From Entamoeba histolytica HM-1:IMSS (Eukaryota > Evosea > Mastigamoebida > Endamoebidae), in contig NW_001914960.1 in NCBI RefSeq assembly GCF_000208925.1, positions 1,464 to 51,042 on the forward strand: a DNA stretch of 49,579 nucleotides, given 5' to 3'. Shown piece after piece: positions 40,701 through 49,475 of this stretch; positions within the stretch are counted from its first letter, which is position 1; every line of letters starts with the position of its first letter. A program made the position numbers and the translations under genes. The notes beneath the pieces are model-generated. The model had not been told where the DNA came from and did not search any database. It saw only the letters and a program-made list of their open reading frames with translations.

Positions 40701-43069
40701 AAAAAGGAATTCAATGGTATGTATGTAAAGGTAATACTGTAAAAATTCCAGAAAAACCATGTACTTCTCTTATAAATGGTATTTTTGAAATAAGCTGTAC
40801 ACTTGATTTTAGTGAATATGATCAAACAACATATAATTATGATAATGGGTTAATTACAAATATTATTAATTATCCTCCTAATTTCATCTTTGGAGGTAAC
40901 CAATTAAATATCACTCAATTAATAGTTTCAAAAGATTTAACAATAAGTAAAGGTTATTCTGTTTCAATTTGGGGAGATGCAATACTCACAGTTAATAATG
41001 TACAATTATTAACCGTATATCAAACTGGATCATCTCTTGAATTAACATTAAACAATGTAACAATTAAATACATTGAAATGTCAGACACTTCTATAAAAAG
41101 TAAAGAACCAATTAATATTATAGATGGTTTATTAACTCATGTGTCTATTGATAACGATGTTGAAATTTATAATAGTTTAATTTTAAGTAACCAAATACTT
41201 ACAAATAATTATTATCATATAACATCAGGTAAATTAACTACAAAAGAATGTGTTGTAATGGTTGATAGTCTTACTGATTGTAAATTAATTGCACAGTCAA
41301 ATGTAAAAGATGCTTTTATTATTGATTCAATGGATTCTATTTATTTAAGATATGCAAATACCCATTTATTTGCTTGTCCTGACAATAAACAACCACCAAT
41401 ACAATTAACATGTACAATAACTGGAGAAGGTAAAATCAATTATTACACTGCTAATTATTCATCACCATTTTGTCCTTGTAAATCAAATGAATGTTTATTA
41501 AACTTTAATGATGAAAATATAACAGAATTAAATGATATTGAAGGATATGTTGAGTCTATTACATTAACGCCTTCAATTAAAAAAATCACTGGTAAGGATG
41601 TTATTATTTCACAACTCTCGATGGAGAGTGGAAGTATTGAAATGACAGGGTCAATTGGAACATTAAATACAAAAGAAGTAGAGATTATATCTAAAAACCT
41701 TATTATCAAATCATTAGTTGGAACTAAAGTTAAAATAACTGGAACAGTTACATCAGAAAATTGGCTTATAACATACCCAACAACTATAAGTGGCGAACTC
41801 ATTGTAAATGGAACAGTTGACCTTGAACCAAATGGGTTGATTGATCTAACACATGGAAGTATTTTAATAGAAAAAAGAGCTAAAATTTCATTTAATGGTG
41901 GTAGTCTTAATATTCCAAATAAAAATGAGACAATTTTATCAGAAGTAAGTATTATGTCATTTGACTCAAAGACAGACATTTATGTAGATGGGTTGGATGA
42001 AACTATATTTCCTTTTACTTGTGGAAAGGCAAATAACTTAGAAAATATTAACATAATTAATCATAGAAAGAAGAGTGAAGTAGGAGAGACTTATCATGCA
42101 TATTTTGTATGTAATAAGTATATAGCATTTGGACGTACTCTTCCTACACAATGTCCCAACGGTGATTTAGTTATTGACCCATCTCAAGATGATAAGCTTA
42201 ATACTGGAATAATTATTGGTATTGTAGTAGGAGTTGTTGTTGTAGTTGTTGTTATAGTTATTGTTGTCATTGTCATTATTGTTGTAGTAACGTTACGAAA
42301 CAAAAGGAACGAACAATTTAGACGAGAGAGGAGACAAAAGAAGAGAGAGGAAAAAATTGAACGAATGAAAATTCTCAAACAAGAAAAACAAAGAGAAAGA
42401 GAAGAACAGAAGAAATTGCAAGAGCTAGAAGAAGAAAATGATCTTAGGTCAATGAGTGTAGGAATAGAAATAGGAAGTTATGAAAGTAGTGAAGAAGTTG
42501 AAAAAGTTATTAACAGCACATTTAATAATGATAATGAAAAAGAACAGCTCATTGCAAAACAAAGAGAAGAGGAAGCTAAAAAGAAAGCAGAAGAGGAAGC
42601 TAAAAAGAAAGCAGAAGAGGAAGCTAGAAAGAAGGCAGAAGAGGAAGCTAAAAAGAAAGCAGAAGAAGAAGCTAGAAAGAAGGCAGAAGAGGAAGCTAAA
42701 AAGAAAGCAGAAGAAGAAGCTAGAAAGAAGGCAGAAGAGGAAGCTAGAAAGAAAGCAGAAGAAGCTAAAAAGAAAGCAGAAGAAGAAGCTAGAAAGAAAG
42801 CAGAAGAAGCTAGAAAGAAGGCAGAAGAGGAATCACAAAAAGATGAACTATTAAGTGATTTAGAAGAAAGCGACTCTTCTTCTGAGTCAATGGATGAAGA
42901 GGCTCAAAATGAATTAATAGGAAAGGTACAAGAAACGTTAAAAACTAAACCAAGGTACATCGTAGATATGGATAGTCTTTATCCATTTACCAAATTTGTT
43001 ACAAGCACAAAAGAGGATGATGCAGATTCAGTGTCTACCCAATGGGAATCATCTGATGAAAGTAAATAA
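37715..43069 (+). CDS. Giant type I surface protein with K/E/A-repeat cytoplasmic tail
   Basis: A 1784-residue single-exon protein. The signal peptide (MIQSFLISIFIISLVHG) is followed by about 1480 extracellular residues of repetitive short beta strands (runs such as KGSLTIIGSSVLSLGNV and GSLELTLNN-like turns). This suggests a beta-solenoid, interrupted by four Cys clusters (near 280-320, 525-545, 770-795 and 1230-1265, with CPCGS, CCL, CSFC and CPCKS). A single membrane helix (about 1498-1526, Ile/Val only) precedes a basic stop-transfer and a highly charged tail with eleven 7-8-residue units of A-E-E-E-A-K/R-K-K, then an acidic Ser/Asp end. The ectodomain style resembles Entamoeba transmembrane-kinase and surface-receptor families, but no kinase domain is present. 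It is probably an adhesin or receptor linked to the cytoskeleton; this is inference. Confidence 0.8.
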   Translation: MIQSFLISIFIISLVHGQCTIKDYQGTINENSFVPQNCLTSSTNLVINTDQKTLVFGIDINVNSTTITGNVEKIDMNAKSLTTNHFIVEKKGSLTIIGSSVLSLGNVMMERCSLVVNERTNSVTIKSGILYYINVIALNLILGNSNKDNSLIINDGSATLSGDIILNEVDVLNIIMECNTLHFASTKSIGLRKTLKVNTLLTVQTISSQILFISNISSNSEIKINQITFPTFENVVIVATKIISKIDIVAINPICRNHIYASFSVDCAKYTEYFNPNAKCTVLRLGDSMTTHSYLNDNTIYCPCGSNDEDLKYCNYDFTQLTVNDYTKYFDPAKDGYTRINKIILGNIHVNVVVDSLVFSIIEGSIKSTANLINSNTVKYPISIGHGTYYFNGSFELQKTSNDNSLIFFKEAEISQGIFESIEFKENGIISTTGNVSIGQLIYHKKVFVGQDSSYTKTTVSQVGVFDQNDRGIILRRKANFIFGNAFYYKSYSSQYTLFDGYTSNFEFTQSTDGSAHFACNNSVVFVSINDKYTGDCQRSLPLCCLKKGLISPIDITNKYNYEQGIFQNCPYNGMRVSLEQLGGNIIIAKSYYNYSMILGNENLGLSFDTPDKTKDINIKYISNIGEIVIDNSYFNSYNISQIKKLTVVNTDINSIDTNYLISSGLVNITRGSINTQWYKNKNSLLRSSELTISKMDDETLKSAVIKRDNEIDKSIIFSSQISKSINSFPSTYKWACLDSILILSTQTFNENLCPLIQCTINSNKNELLTSYSYNTNTPCSSTSCSFCSFIINGQIKYDFYYINKGIYLNSDSTLSLTTPKSLFTSSLVITTQMNSVITSVDDNPSIALPSLKIMSNGNLTLKGKHVVETIQCTSGMVIIEGEITLQESTNCSYFIKEGYKLISNVLLDIALYNEGTVIFNKLPKTLHAKLKLTTSIITSVNELHFDSLELVDNLETCQKLYDLTTTSVSSKQEMELFDIFNGKTSCNNAESWICKKGIQWYVCKGNTVKIPEKPCTSLINGIFEISCTLDFSEYDQTTYNYDNGLITNIINYPPNFIFGGNQLNITQLIVSKDLTISKGYSVSIWGDAILTVNNVQLLTVYQTGSSLELTLNNVTIKYIEMSDTSIKSKEPINIIDGLLTHVSIDNDVEIYNSLILSNQILTNNYYHITSGKLTTKECVVMVDSLTDCKLIAQSNVKDAFIIDSMDSIYLRYANTHLFACPDNKQPPIQLTCTITGEGKINYYTANYSSPFCPCKSNECLLNFNDENITELNDIEGYVESITLTPSIKKITGKDVIISQLSMESGSIEMTGSIGTLNTKEVEIISKNLIIKSLVGTKVKITGTVTSENWLITYPTTISGELIVNGTVDLEPNGLIDLTHGSILIEKRAKISFNGGSLNIPNKNETILSEVSIMSFDSKTDIYVDGLDETIFPFTCGKANNLENINIINHRKKSEVGETYHAYFVCNKYIAFGRTLPTQCPNGDLVIDPSQDDKLNTGIIIGIVVGVVVVVVVIVIVVIVIIVVVTLRNKRNEQFRRERRQKKREEKIERMKILKQEKQREREEQKKLQELEEENDLRSMSVGIEIGSYESSEEVEKVINSTFNNDNEKEQLIAKQREEEAKKKAEEEAKKKAEEEARKKAEEEAKKKAEEEARKKAEEEAKKKAEEEARKKAEEEARKKAEEAKKKAEEEARKKAEEARKKAEEESQKDELLSDLEESDSSSESMDEEAQNELIGKVQETLKTKPRYIVDMDSLYPFTKFVTSTKEDDADSVSTQWESSDESK
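42566..42835 (+). repeat. 24-bp coding tandem repeat (K/E/A units)
   Basis: About eleven in-frame units of 24 bp encode AEEEAKKK or AEEEARKK. Several units near each end of the array are 21 bp (one Glu codon lost), which keeps the frame. AAA/AGA and GAA/GAG alternation is shared between units, showing recent duplication. The tail should form a long single alpha helix or coiled coil. Confidence 0.9.
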
Positions 43070-43913
43070 TTTATTCTTTAGTTTAATTTATGAAAAGATA
43101 GTTTAACGAATGTGAAATGAACTAACTGATGTTTGTTAAAGCTTCTAACAATCTTCTTAAAAACTTTTTTCAATAAAAGGATTGTTTTTTTCTAAATCAA
43201 CAATGGTTCTACTTAAATGGTCATTAATAATATTAATTTGAAACTAACGGAAATGCCTTAATGTGCTTTTTGATACACCACTATTAAACAGAGGTTTATA
43301 TTCATAACTTAACTTAAGGTTTCAAAGACGTTCAATTATTTTAATAAATATTAAAGCTACAAATAATGACGCTGCAATAGAAATAACCACAACAACCGTC
43401 ATAATTTTATTATTGTTTAAAATAGTTATTTAAACACAACAAAAAATGGATATTAAATGGTTGAGTAATAACATAAGTAGAATAATATCAATACAACCGC
43501 AGAATGAAAAAAAGAATGATTATCAAATAATTAAGGTATAAACCCATTAATGTTAATGAAATGAATGATAAAAGTCTTATTACTTTAACACCAATTAGAA
43601 ATAATAGTGTAGTGATTTAAAGTAATGAAGTATTAGTAGTTGAAGGAAGTATGAAGATAGAAAAAAAAGATTTAATTATCACTTTGTACTAGTTAATAGG
43701 CTGAGGAGTTAAAGAATGAATAAATTTAAAAAAGAAATAAGAAATAAAAATCATAAATGAGATAAACCAATAACATACGTCATCAAATAAATGAAGAAAG
43801 TTATATCATTTGATGATTATTTGATTAGTTTCAGTACATTTCAGATATGATAAGTTAGAAATAAGAAAGTGATGAAATGATAATAAAATGGTGAAATAAA
43901 CAATACTTTATTC
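43070..43913. other. Intergenic region with decayed coding relics
   Basis: About 840 bp with no intact gene. On the minus strand 43322-43402 encodes a 26-residue hydrophobic peptide (MTVVVVISIAASLFVALIF...). On the plus strand about 43545-43690 reads INVNEMNDKSLITLTPIRN, a stop, then SNEVLVVEGSMKIEKKDLII, which has the short-strand style of the neighbouring surface protein ectodomain. These look like relics of a related surface-protein gene. Confidence 0.35.
43322..43402 (-). pseudogene. 26-residue membrane-segment relic or micropeptide
   Basis: ATG at 43402, stop at 43322. A Val/Ile/Ala-rich transmembrane stretch is followed by IKIIERL and a stop. Beyond the stop the same strand still reads NLKLSYEYKPLFNSGVSKST before further stops. 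This suggests the membrane-proximal part of a dead receptor gene rather than a functional micropeptide. Confidence 0.25.
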
Positions 43914-45884
43914 ATGTCTGACCATTGTGAGATTCTTGTTGAGATGATTAAACAACAATCAAACTCAACAAAAGCAATCAAGTTAATCCAAAACACAATT
44001 GAAAAGTCTGATAAGAGTTATGAAGCCAAAACCAAAATGATTGAAAATGGGATAATTGAATGTTTAATAAAACAATTAGTTGGTTGTGGTGATGAAAATA
44101 TCTTACAACTACTCAATTGTATTGCAGAGAATTGTCAGTACGCACAACAAAGAATGGTGTCATGTGGTATTCTTCAAACTCTCTGTGAACTTTGTACTTC
44201 CACAGATTCAATATTAATTAAATCATTGTCAAGTTTGTTACTGTGGAATTTATCAGATGAAATATCAGATAATGATGACATTAATCAAATTATTAAAACC
44301 ATCACTAATATCATTGACCCATTATCATCTGATGATAGTTTAATCATCAATTCACTTGGGGCACTTCATTCAATGACTATTAATCCAACACCAATCAAAG
44401 AAGACATTGTTAATAAAATGGTTCTTGTTATTACATCTTTAAAACAAAGTGAGAGGGTTATGTTATTTGTGATTAGAATTTTAACTAACCTCCTTGCGTT
44501 TCAACAATTTCAAACAACAACATTCAATAAAATTAATCAATTTATTAATACAACAACCTCTCGTTTTCTGTTAGATTCATTAAGTCTTGATATTACATTA
44601 TCAACATCCACTCAAAATCCAGATGAAATGACAACAACATATAAAAAGAAGATTGTTATGATACAAGCAATTGAAAATGCATTAACAGTATTATCACAAT
44701 TTGTTCCTATCAATGATGAATATATTACAACCTTTCTCACTTATTCATCAGTTCCATTCCTCACTGAATCTCTTGCACGGTTATTGGTAAATGTTAGAAT
44801 TGATATTAGACGGGTTGAGCAATTTATCATTAACAATTTAAGCACAGATGATCCAAAATTTCTCTTTTTATTATACAATATCATTCATAATAATGAACCA
44901 ACTACACTTTCACAAGATCTTCGTTTAGAATTGATTAACACAATTGATAAATTCAATGATATTCAATGCAGGTCAATGCTTCTTTCTATATTTTCTAAAT
45001 TTACATTTCCTGAAGCAAATCAAATCATTCCAAAGATTTTAAAGTATACTAAAGAACCATGGCTTTCAAAACATGTTATTATGGCATATTCTAATCTTTT
45101 ATTATCAACACCAGCACAACAAGATGATGTTGTCTGTTTTATTGATTTGTCAAATGATATAAGTCTCTACAACGAACTTACAAAACTTTTTATGGTTTTA
45201 GCGTCACAACAAAATAGTAAGGTATTTGTAAAGAATGGAGGAATTGAAGCAACACTTGGAATAATTGAAAGAAGTGTTGATAAAGAGATTAACAAACGAT
45301 GTGTAGGGATTATTTATTTGGCACTTGGATATAATGAAAATACAATAGAAGACAAAACAATTAAAAAGATTATTGAAACAGCACAAAATACACAGACATA
45401 TGGAATTTTGTTACCAATTGTTCAGTATGGTCATGAAATTGAAAGATTATACAAAATAGCAATTTGTCTCAGTGAAAAAGTAGAAATAGAACAAGAAAAA
45501 ATTGGGATGTACTTGTTACGGGGAATTTCAAGAAAAAAAGAATGGACTAAGAAAATTAAAAAAAATGAAATTGGAAATATGATTATAAGAGTTACAAAAC
45601 AAAGTAAGAATGAACATATTGTTAGAATTTGTGTTTGTTTGATGAAAGACTATGACATTAATGAAATTGAATTAATTTCACAATTCATTGATATCATTAA
45701 ACAATGGAAAAACCATCAACATTTAGTTAAAATATTTTTCAAACACATCGTGCGTGTTCAGAACTATTATCAAAAACAAAATGTTAAAATTCCTGATATT
45801 GTGAATGATCTATTGAAAATGTTAGATGAAGGAATGAGAGAGAAAATGAAGTTAATTCAAATTGGATTACAAAAAACAAAATAA
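43914..45884 (+). CDS. Armadillo/HEAT-like repeat protein
   Basis: A 656-residue soluble, all-helical protein with no signal peptide or membrane segment. The N-terminal third shows repeated helix pairs typical of ARM repeats (MIENGIIECLIKQLVGCGDE, then ILQLLNCIAENCQYAQQRMV, then LIKSLSSLLLWNLSDE), with the characteristic N-G-I-x-x-L and L-W-N-L-S turns. The pattern continues less clearly (VMLFVIRILTNLLAF; FVKNGGIEATLGIIERSVD near residues 440-460). Such solenoids are protein-protein scaffolds (beta-catenin, importin-alpha, SGT1/UNC45-like); the specific partner cannot be inferred. The C-terminus is Lys-rich. Single exon. Confidence 0.75.
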   Translation: MSDHCEILVEMIKQQSNSTKAIKLIQNTIEKSDKSYEAKTKMIENGIIECLIKQLVGCGDENILQLLNCIAENCQYAQQRMVSCGILQTLCELCTSTDSILIKSLSSLLLWNLSDEISDNDDINQIIKTITNIIDPLSSDDSLIINSLGALHSMTINPTPIKEDIVNKMVLVITSLKQSERVMLFVIRILTNLLAFQQFQTTTFNKINQFINTTTSRFLLDSLSLDITLSTSTQNPDEMTTTYKKKIVMIQAIENALTVLSQFVPINDEYITTFLTYSSVPFLTESLARLLVNVRIDIRRVEQFIINNLSTDDPKFLFLLYNIIHNNEPTTLSQDLRLELINTIDKFNDIQCRSMLLSIFSKFTFPEANQIIPKILKYTKEPWLSKHVIMAYSNLLLSTPAQQDDVVCFIDLSNDISLYNELTKLFMVLASQQNSKVFVKNGGIEATLGIIERSVDKEINKRCVGIIYLALGYNENTIEDKTIKKIIETAQNTQTYGILLPIVQYGHEIERLYKIAICLSEKVEIEQEKIGMYLLRGISRKKEWTKKIKKNEIGNMIIRVTKQSKNEHIVRICVCLMKDYDINEIELISQFIDIIKQWKNHQHLVKIFFKHIVRVQNYYQKQNVKIPDIVNDLLKMLDEGMREKMKLIQIGLQKTK

Positions 45885-46876
45885 ATAATTTTAATTGACT
45901 TCATTTCAAAAAGATAAAAATTGAAAGAATCATTTATTGTTTTAAGAAGAAATAATATAGATAATATAAATTTAATATTTGTTGATATTCTTTAGCACCA
46001 ATTTAAATAATAGCTTTTATATATCATACAAACACAGTAAATAATGAAATACCTAATAAAAAGAATAATTAGCAAAAGGATGTATATTTAGATAATTTTA
46101 TGAATATAAATATTCAGTCAGTTAAAGAATAAATAAAATACTGAATAGAATAACTCAATTAATCAAAATATTCAATAAACAAATTGAAATAAACAAAACC
46201 AATAAAAATAAACACTTTTATAATAGTGTTTAATATTCTATTTATATATCATTTTAAAGATGATAAATTTGAAAAGAATAAATAAATGTAAGTATTCCAT
46301 CAATTATATCAATATCAAATTAATTAATACTTCTAATATTATTGATTTTCTTATTATTATTCTTATTATTTTCTTATAATACAATAAATTAAACATTCAT
46401 TCGCAAGAGAAATGATGAATAATAATGAAGAATTAATATATATTTAATTTTATTCTTTATTTTAGTAATAAATAATACTCTTAATCAACTAAAATTATAA
46501 TATTATGATAATAAATTTGAAATGAAACAATGATAATTTGATAAAATACAGTGAATAATAATATTGTATTTTCATTTATTTATAATGTGTATTTGTATCA
46601 ATTTGATATAATATTGATGATTTATATTTATTTATCATATTTTATTCAACATAAAAACAAAGTAGTAAATAACAATAGAATAACATCATAAATAATACAC
46701 ATTGAAATTATATATTAAACAATGATATTAATAAAATATTAAAAGAATAACTAAACACATGATATGACAAGAGAGAACAAAAAAATGAAAATATTTATAA
46801 AAAGTCTTGGGATAATTAATGAATAATATAAAGAAAAACAAGATAGGAAATAAAAGGAGTTTTAAGAAAATAAAAA
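45885..46876. other. A+T-rich intergenic region, no gene seen
   Basis: About 990 bp of low-complexity A/T sequence, mostly AATAA and ATTTA steps, with no supported gene. Its right end borders the second SINE. Confidence 0.45.
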
Positions 46877-47407
46877 TTACTTAATTAAGTGTTAATAAAT
46901 TTTTCATATATTCTTCCTAGTTTAGTGGAGATTAATCACTTCCCTGAGTTATTTGTTTTTTAAAAAGAGTAATCTTTTTGTTTAACTTATCATTTATGTT
47001 TTTCTTGCAAATTGAGAAAATCACTTCTTTGCTTCATTTTTTCCTATTAATTTCTTCTCATCCTTCTTCTGCTTAATTCTTCTTTTTAACCTTTTGTTTA
47101 TTTTCTGCCTTAATTTTAAACATTTTCTTTTTCCTTTTTTCTTAATTTTATGAATGAGAGAAGAGAGTATTTCATTCCCATCATATTATTATGTTTAATT
47201 TTCTTTTAGTCTTACCCACACTTTAGTAGTTCCTTATATTACACCATGTAATATTCTATCATAATATCTTGCTACACCCTTTGCAGTTTTACCTAATACA
47301 TTTCTAATTCAAATACACCGTCATAGCCAGATAATAACTGGGAGTGTCGATGCTTGAATTGTATTAAAGTTTATGTGATGTTTCAGATATGCCATCTTCG
47401 ATCTCCC
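46877..47407 (-). mobile_element. SINE (EhSINE1-like), about 530 bp, minus orientation
   Basis: The 5' end is at 47407 (GGGAGATCGAAGATGG on the minus strand). It shares its first 8 bases with the LINE 5' end and the next block with the 10.4-kb SINE. The left end matches the LINE 3' end: TTAATTAAG.(G/A)TTAATA, then TTCTTCCT(A/G)G and GGAGA(T/C)TAATCAC at 46881-46945 against 18268-18332. A shared 3' end is how Entamoeba SINEs borrow the LINE machinery. The interior has degenerate T/C-rich repeats of about 26 bp (47020-47130). Flanks share only AAAATAAAAA (46867-46876 and 47411-47420), so the target-site duplication is weak or worn. The length matches known Entamoeba SINE1 (about 550 bp). No coding capacity. 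Confidence 0.8.
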
Positions 47408-47490
47408 AAAAAAATAAAAAAAAGTAATAAATAACAAAAAATCAAATGAGTTACTTTCTCATTCAGATAGATAAGGAACTTTAACGAAAA

Positions 47491-48048
47491 TTAAATCATT
47501 TGAACAACAACAATTCGTTGTGGTGTAAAATATGTTAGACGTGGTTTTATGCATACAGCATTTGGTAAAGAATCTTCTCTAAATGATGACTTAGCATAAT
47601 GTGACATACTTTTGTTGTTTCCTTTATAAATGGAAAGACCATTTCCAATTGAAAATAATCTATCATCTGACTGACTAGCTAAATAAAATGTGTGAGGTGA
47701 ATGGGAAATACTAAATTTCTTCATTTCATTAGGGTTTAATAAAAATATAAATGATGTTGGGTCATTTATATAACTACCAATTTTCTCAATTCTTTCATTA
47801 ATATATCCACCAAGTTTGTTTCCTTCTTCAATTTCAATAATAATTATTAGATGTTCTTTGTTTATTATTTTCTGGTCAAAGGTTGATGTGTTTTTATTCC
47901 AATCATCAATATCTGAATCAAATATAACATCTCCAACTTTTCTTTTTGTCCACCCCTCTAATTTGTTAATCTCTTCACCTTGACAAACTGTTGATTTGGT
48001 TGTGTCATTTACTCCTTCAACAAATTTTATTCCATCTTCTTTACTCAT
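47491..48048 (-). CDS. TLDc-domain-like protein
   Basis: The start chosen is the ATG at 48048 (six further codons upstream begin with TTG), giving 185 residues. After a short lead, the sequence follows the TLDc order: an early strand region (KVGDVIFDSDIDDW), LIIIIEIEEGNKLGGYIN (the hydrophobic strand then GG-Y that marks TLDc), SFIFLLNP, KFSISHSPHTFYLA, RLFSIGNGLSIYKGN and a closing RIVVVQMI strand. Entamoeba genomes encode many such small proteins; in other eukaryotes TLDc proteins bind V-ATPase or protect from oxidative stress. The characteristic C-terminal F-ExW-x-x strand is weak here. Function in Entamoeba is unknown. Confidence 0.7.
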   Translation of the reverse strand: MSKEDGIKFVEGVNDTTKSTVCQGEEINKLEGWTKRKVGDVIFDSDIDDWNKNTSTFDQKIINKEHLIIIIEIEEGNKLGGYINERIEKIGSYINDPTSFIFLLNPNEMKKFSISHSPHTFYLASQSDDRLFSIGNGLSIYKGNNKSMSHYAKSSFREDSLPNAVCIKPRLTYFTPQRIVVVQMI

Positions 48049-49212
48049 TTCGATTTTTTTATTCAAAAATTAGTAGTTCAGATTAGAGATTGACACGTCA
48101 TAAACATTAATACAAAATCAAATAATGAATTATTAGTTATTATTTGATTATGATGAAGTATTTGAATAAGAAACATATTAATTAATAATACAAAGAATGA
48201 AATAAGATAATATGAAAGAATAATAACAAAAGAAAAAGATATAAATGATGATATTAATAATAAATGAAGTTATACATAATAATATAATGATAATGAAATA
48301 TTCATTCATTCAAAAATAAGCAATAAAGAAAAATGAAGTTCATTAAAATTGAAGCAAACGTCAAAGCAGAAGATAAAAAGAAGAAATAAACAGAAAGAAG
48401 AAAGAAAAAAACAATAATATAAAGAAATAAAATAAAATGTTTTATTCACAAAACAAGAAGAAAACATAAATAATAAATAAAACAAATAAATTATTGATTT
48501 TAATGATGTATAATATGATTAATCTCCAATGATCGATGATTAAATGATAATTTTATTAATATTTATTTTATTTATCTAATTTTATTAAATCTATTATTTA
48601 TTATTAAATTCTTATTTATATTCATTTATTTATCATTTCTTTTTATTTCTTTCTTAATGTCGCTTCTATCTTTTTATTCTTTTGTTTCTTTTCATATTCA
48701 ATGATTAGATAAATGAATTAATTCGTGTTTGAAATGATTCAAATGATTGAATATTGTAAAATAATAATTTATTCATAATTCCATTTCATTCACTTTAACA
48801 TATTAATTATTCATTTTAATGATTTGATTCATTATTATCAAAAATAAGATGAAAAACAAATCAAAATAAAATAAAACAAAGAATAAAAGAACAAAAATAA
48901 TTAACATAAAATACAAATGAAATAATATTAATTAATTCCATATTACTCATATATTTGTTTATTATTATTTTTCTGTATTATACATTAAAATTTAATTGTA
49001 ATGTATCATTCTATTCTTTATTTAACTTTCTATTTTATTTCATTCTTATTATATTATTTTCTTTATTTATTTTTTATTTTATATCTTATTCTTTCATTTC
49101 GTTCCAATTTTATTTCATTAATAGTATTCTTACATTATTTTATTATTCTGTTGTTTTATATTATATTGTTTATTTTTCATGTTATTATTCATTGTATTTC
49201 ATTATGTTGTTA

Positions 49213-49228
49213 TTTTCGGCAACGAAAA
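49213..49228. other. GNRA-type hairpin at strand-skew switch
   Basis: TTTTCG (49213-49218), GCAA loop (49219-49222), CGAAAA (49223-49228): a perfect 6-bp stem with a GNRA tetraloop. It lies exactly where a 260-bp T-rich block changes to a 195-bp A-rich block, so the two blocks could pair imperfectly around it. Confidence 0.45.
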
Positions 49229-49437
49229 AAAGCAAATAATTGAAAAAGAAGAGAATGAATGATATAAAAGAATAAAAAGAAAGTAAAAAGTAGATGAAGA
49301 TGAAGAAAGAATAAAAGTAGAAAGGAGAGAATATAAAAAGAAAGAAGATAAAGTGTAATAAAACAAAAGAGATGATAAAAGAAGAAAAGAATGAAAAAAA
49401 TAAAGGATGCAAATTTTATTGAAACAAATAAAAAAAG

Positions 49438-49475
49438 CGCAAAATTTAATGATGCAAAATTTAATGATGCAAAAT
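49438..49475. repeat. Short tandem repeat of GCAAAATTTAATGAT
   Basis: The 15-bp unit occurs at 49439-49453 (first copy GCGCAAAAT...) and again immediately after, followed by a third partial copy (GCAAAATATTTTG). A related GATGCAAATTTT lies at 49406-49417. Confidence 0.55.

Noticed and set aside
41455..41979. 174-codon frame antisense to the giant surface protein
   Set aside because: Mirror of a long, well-supported coding region; no independent features.
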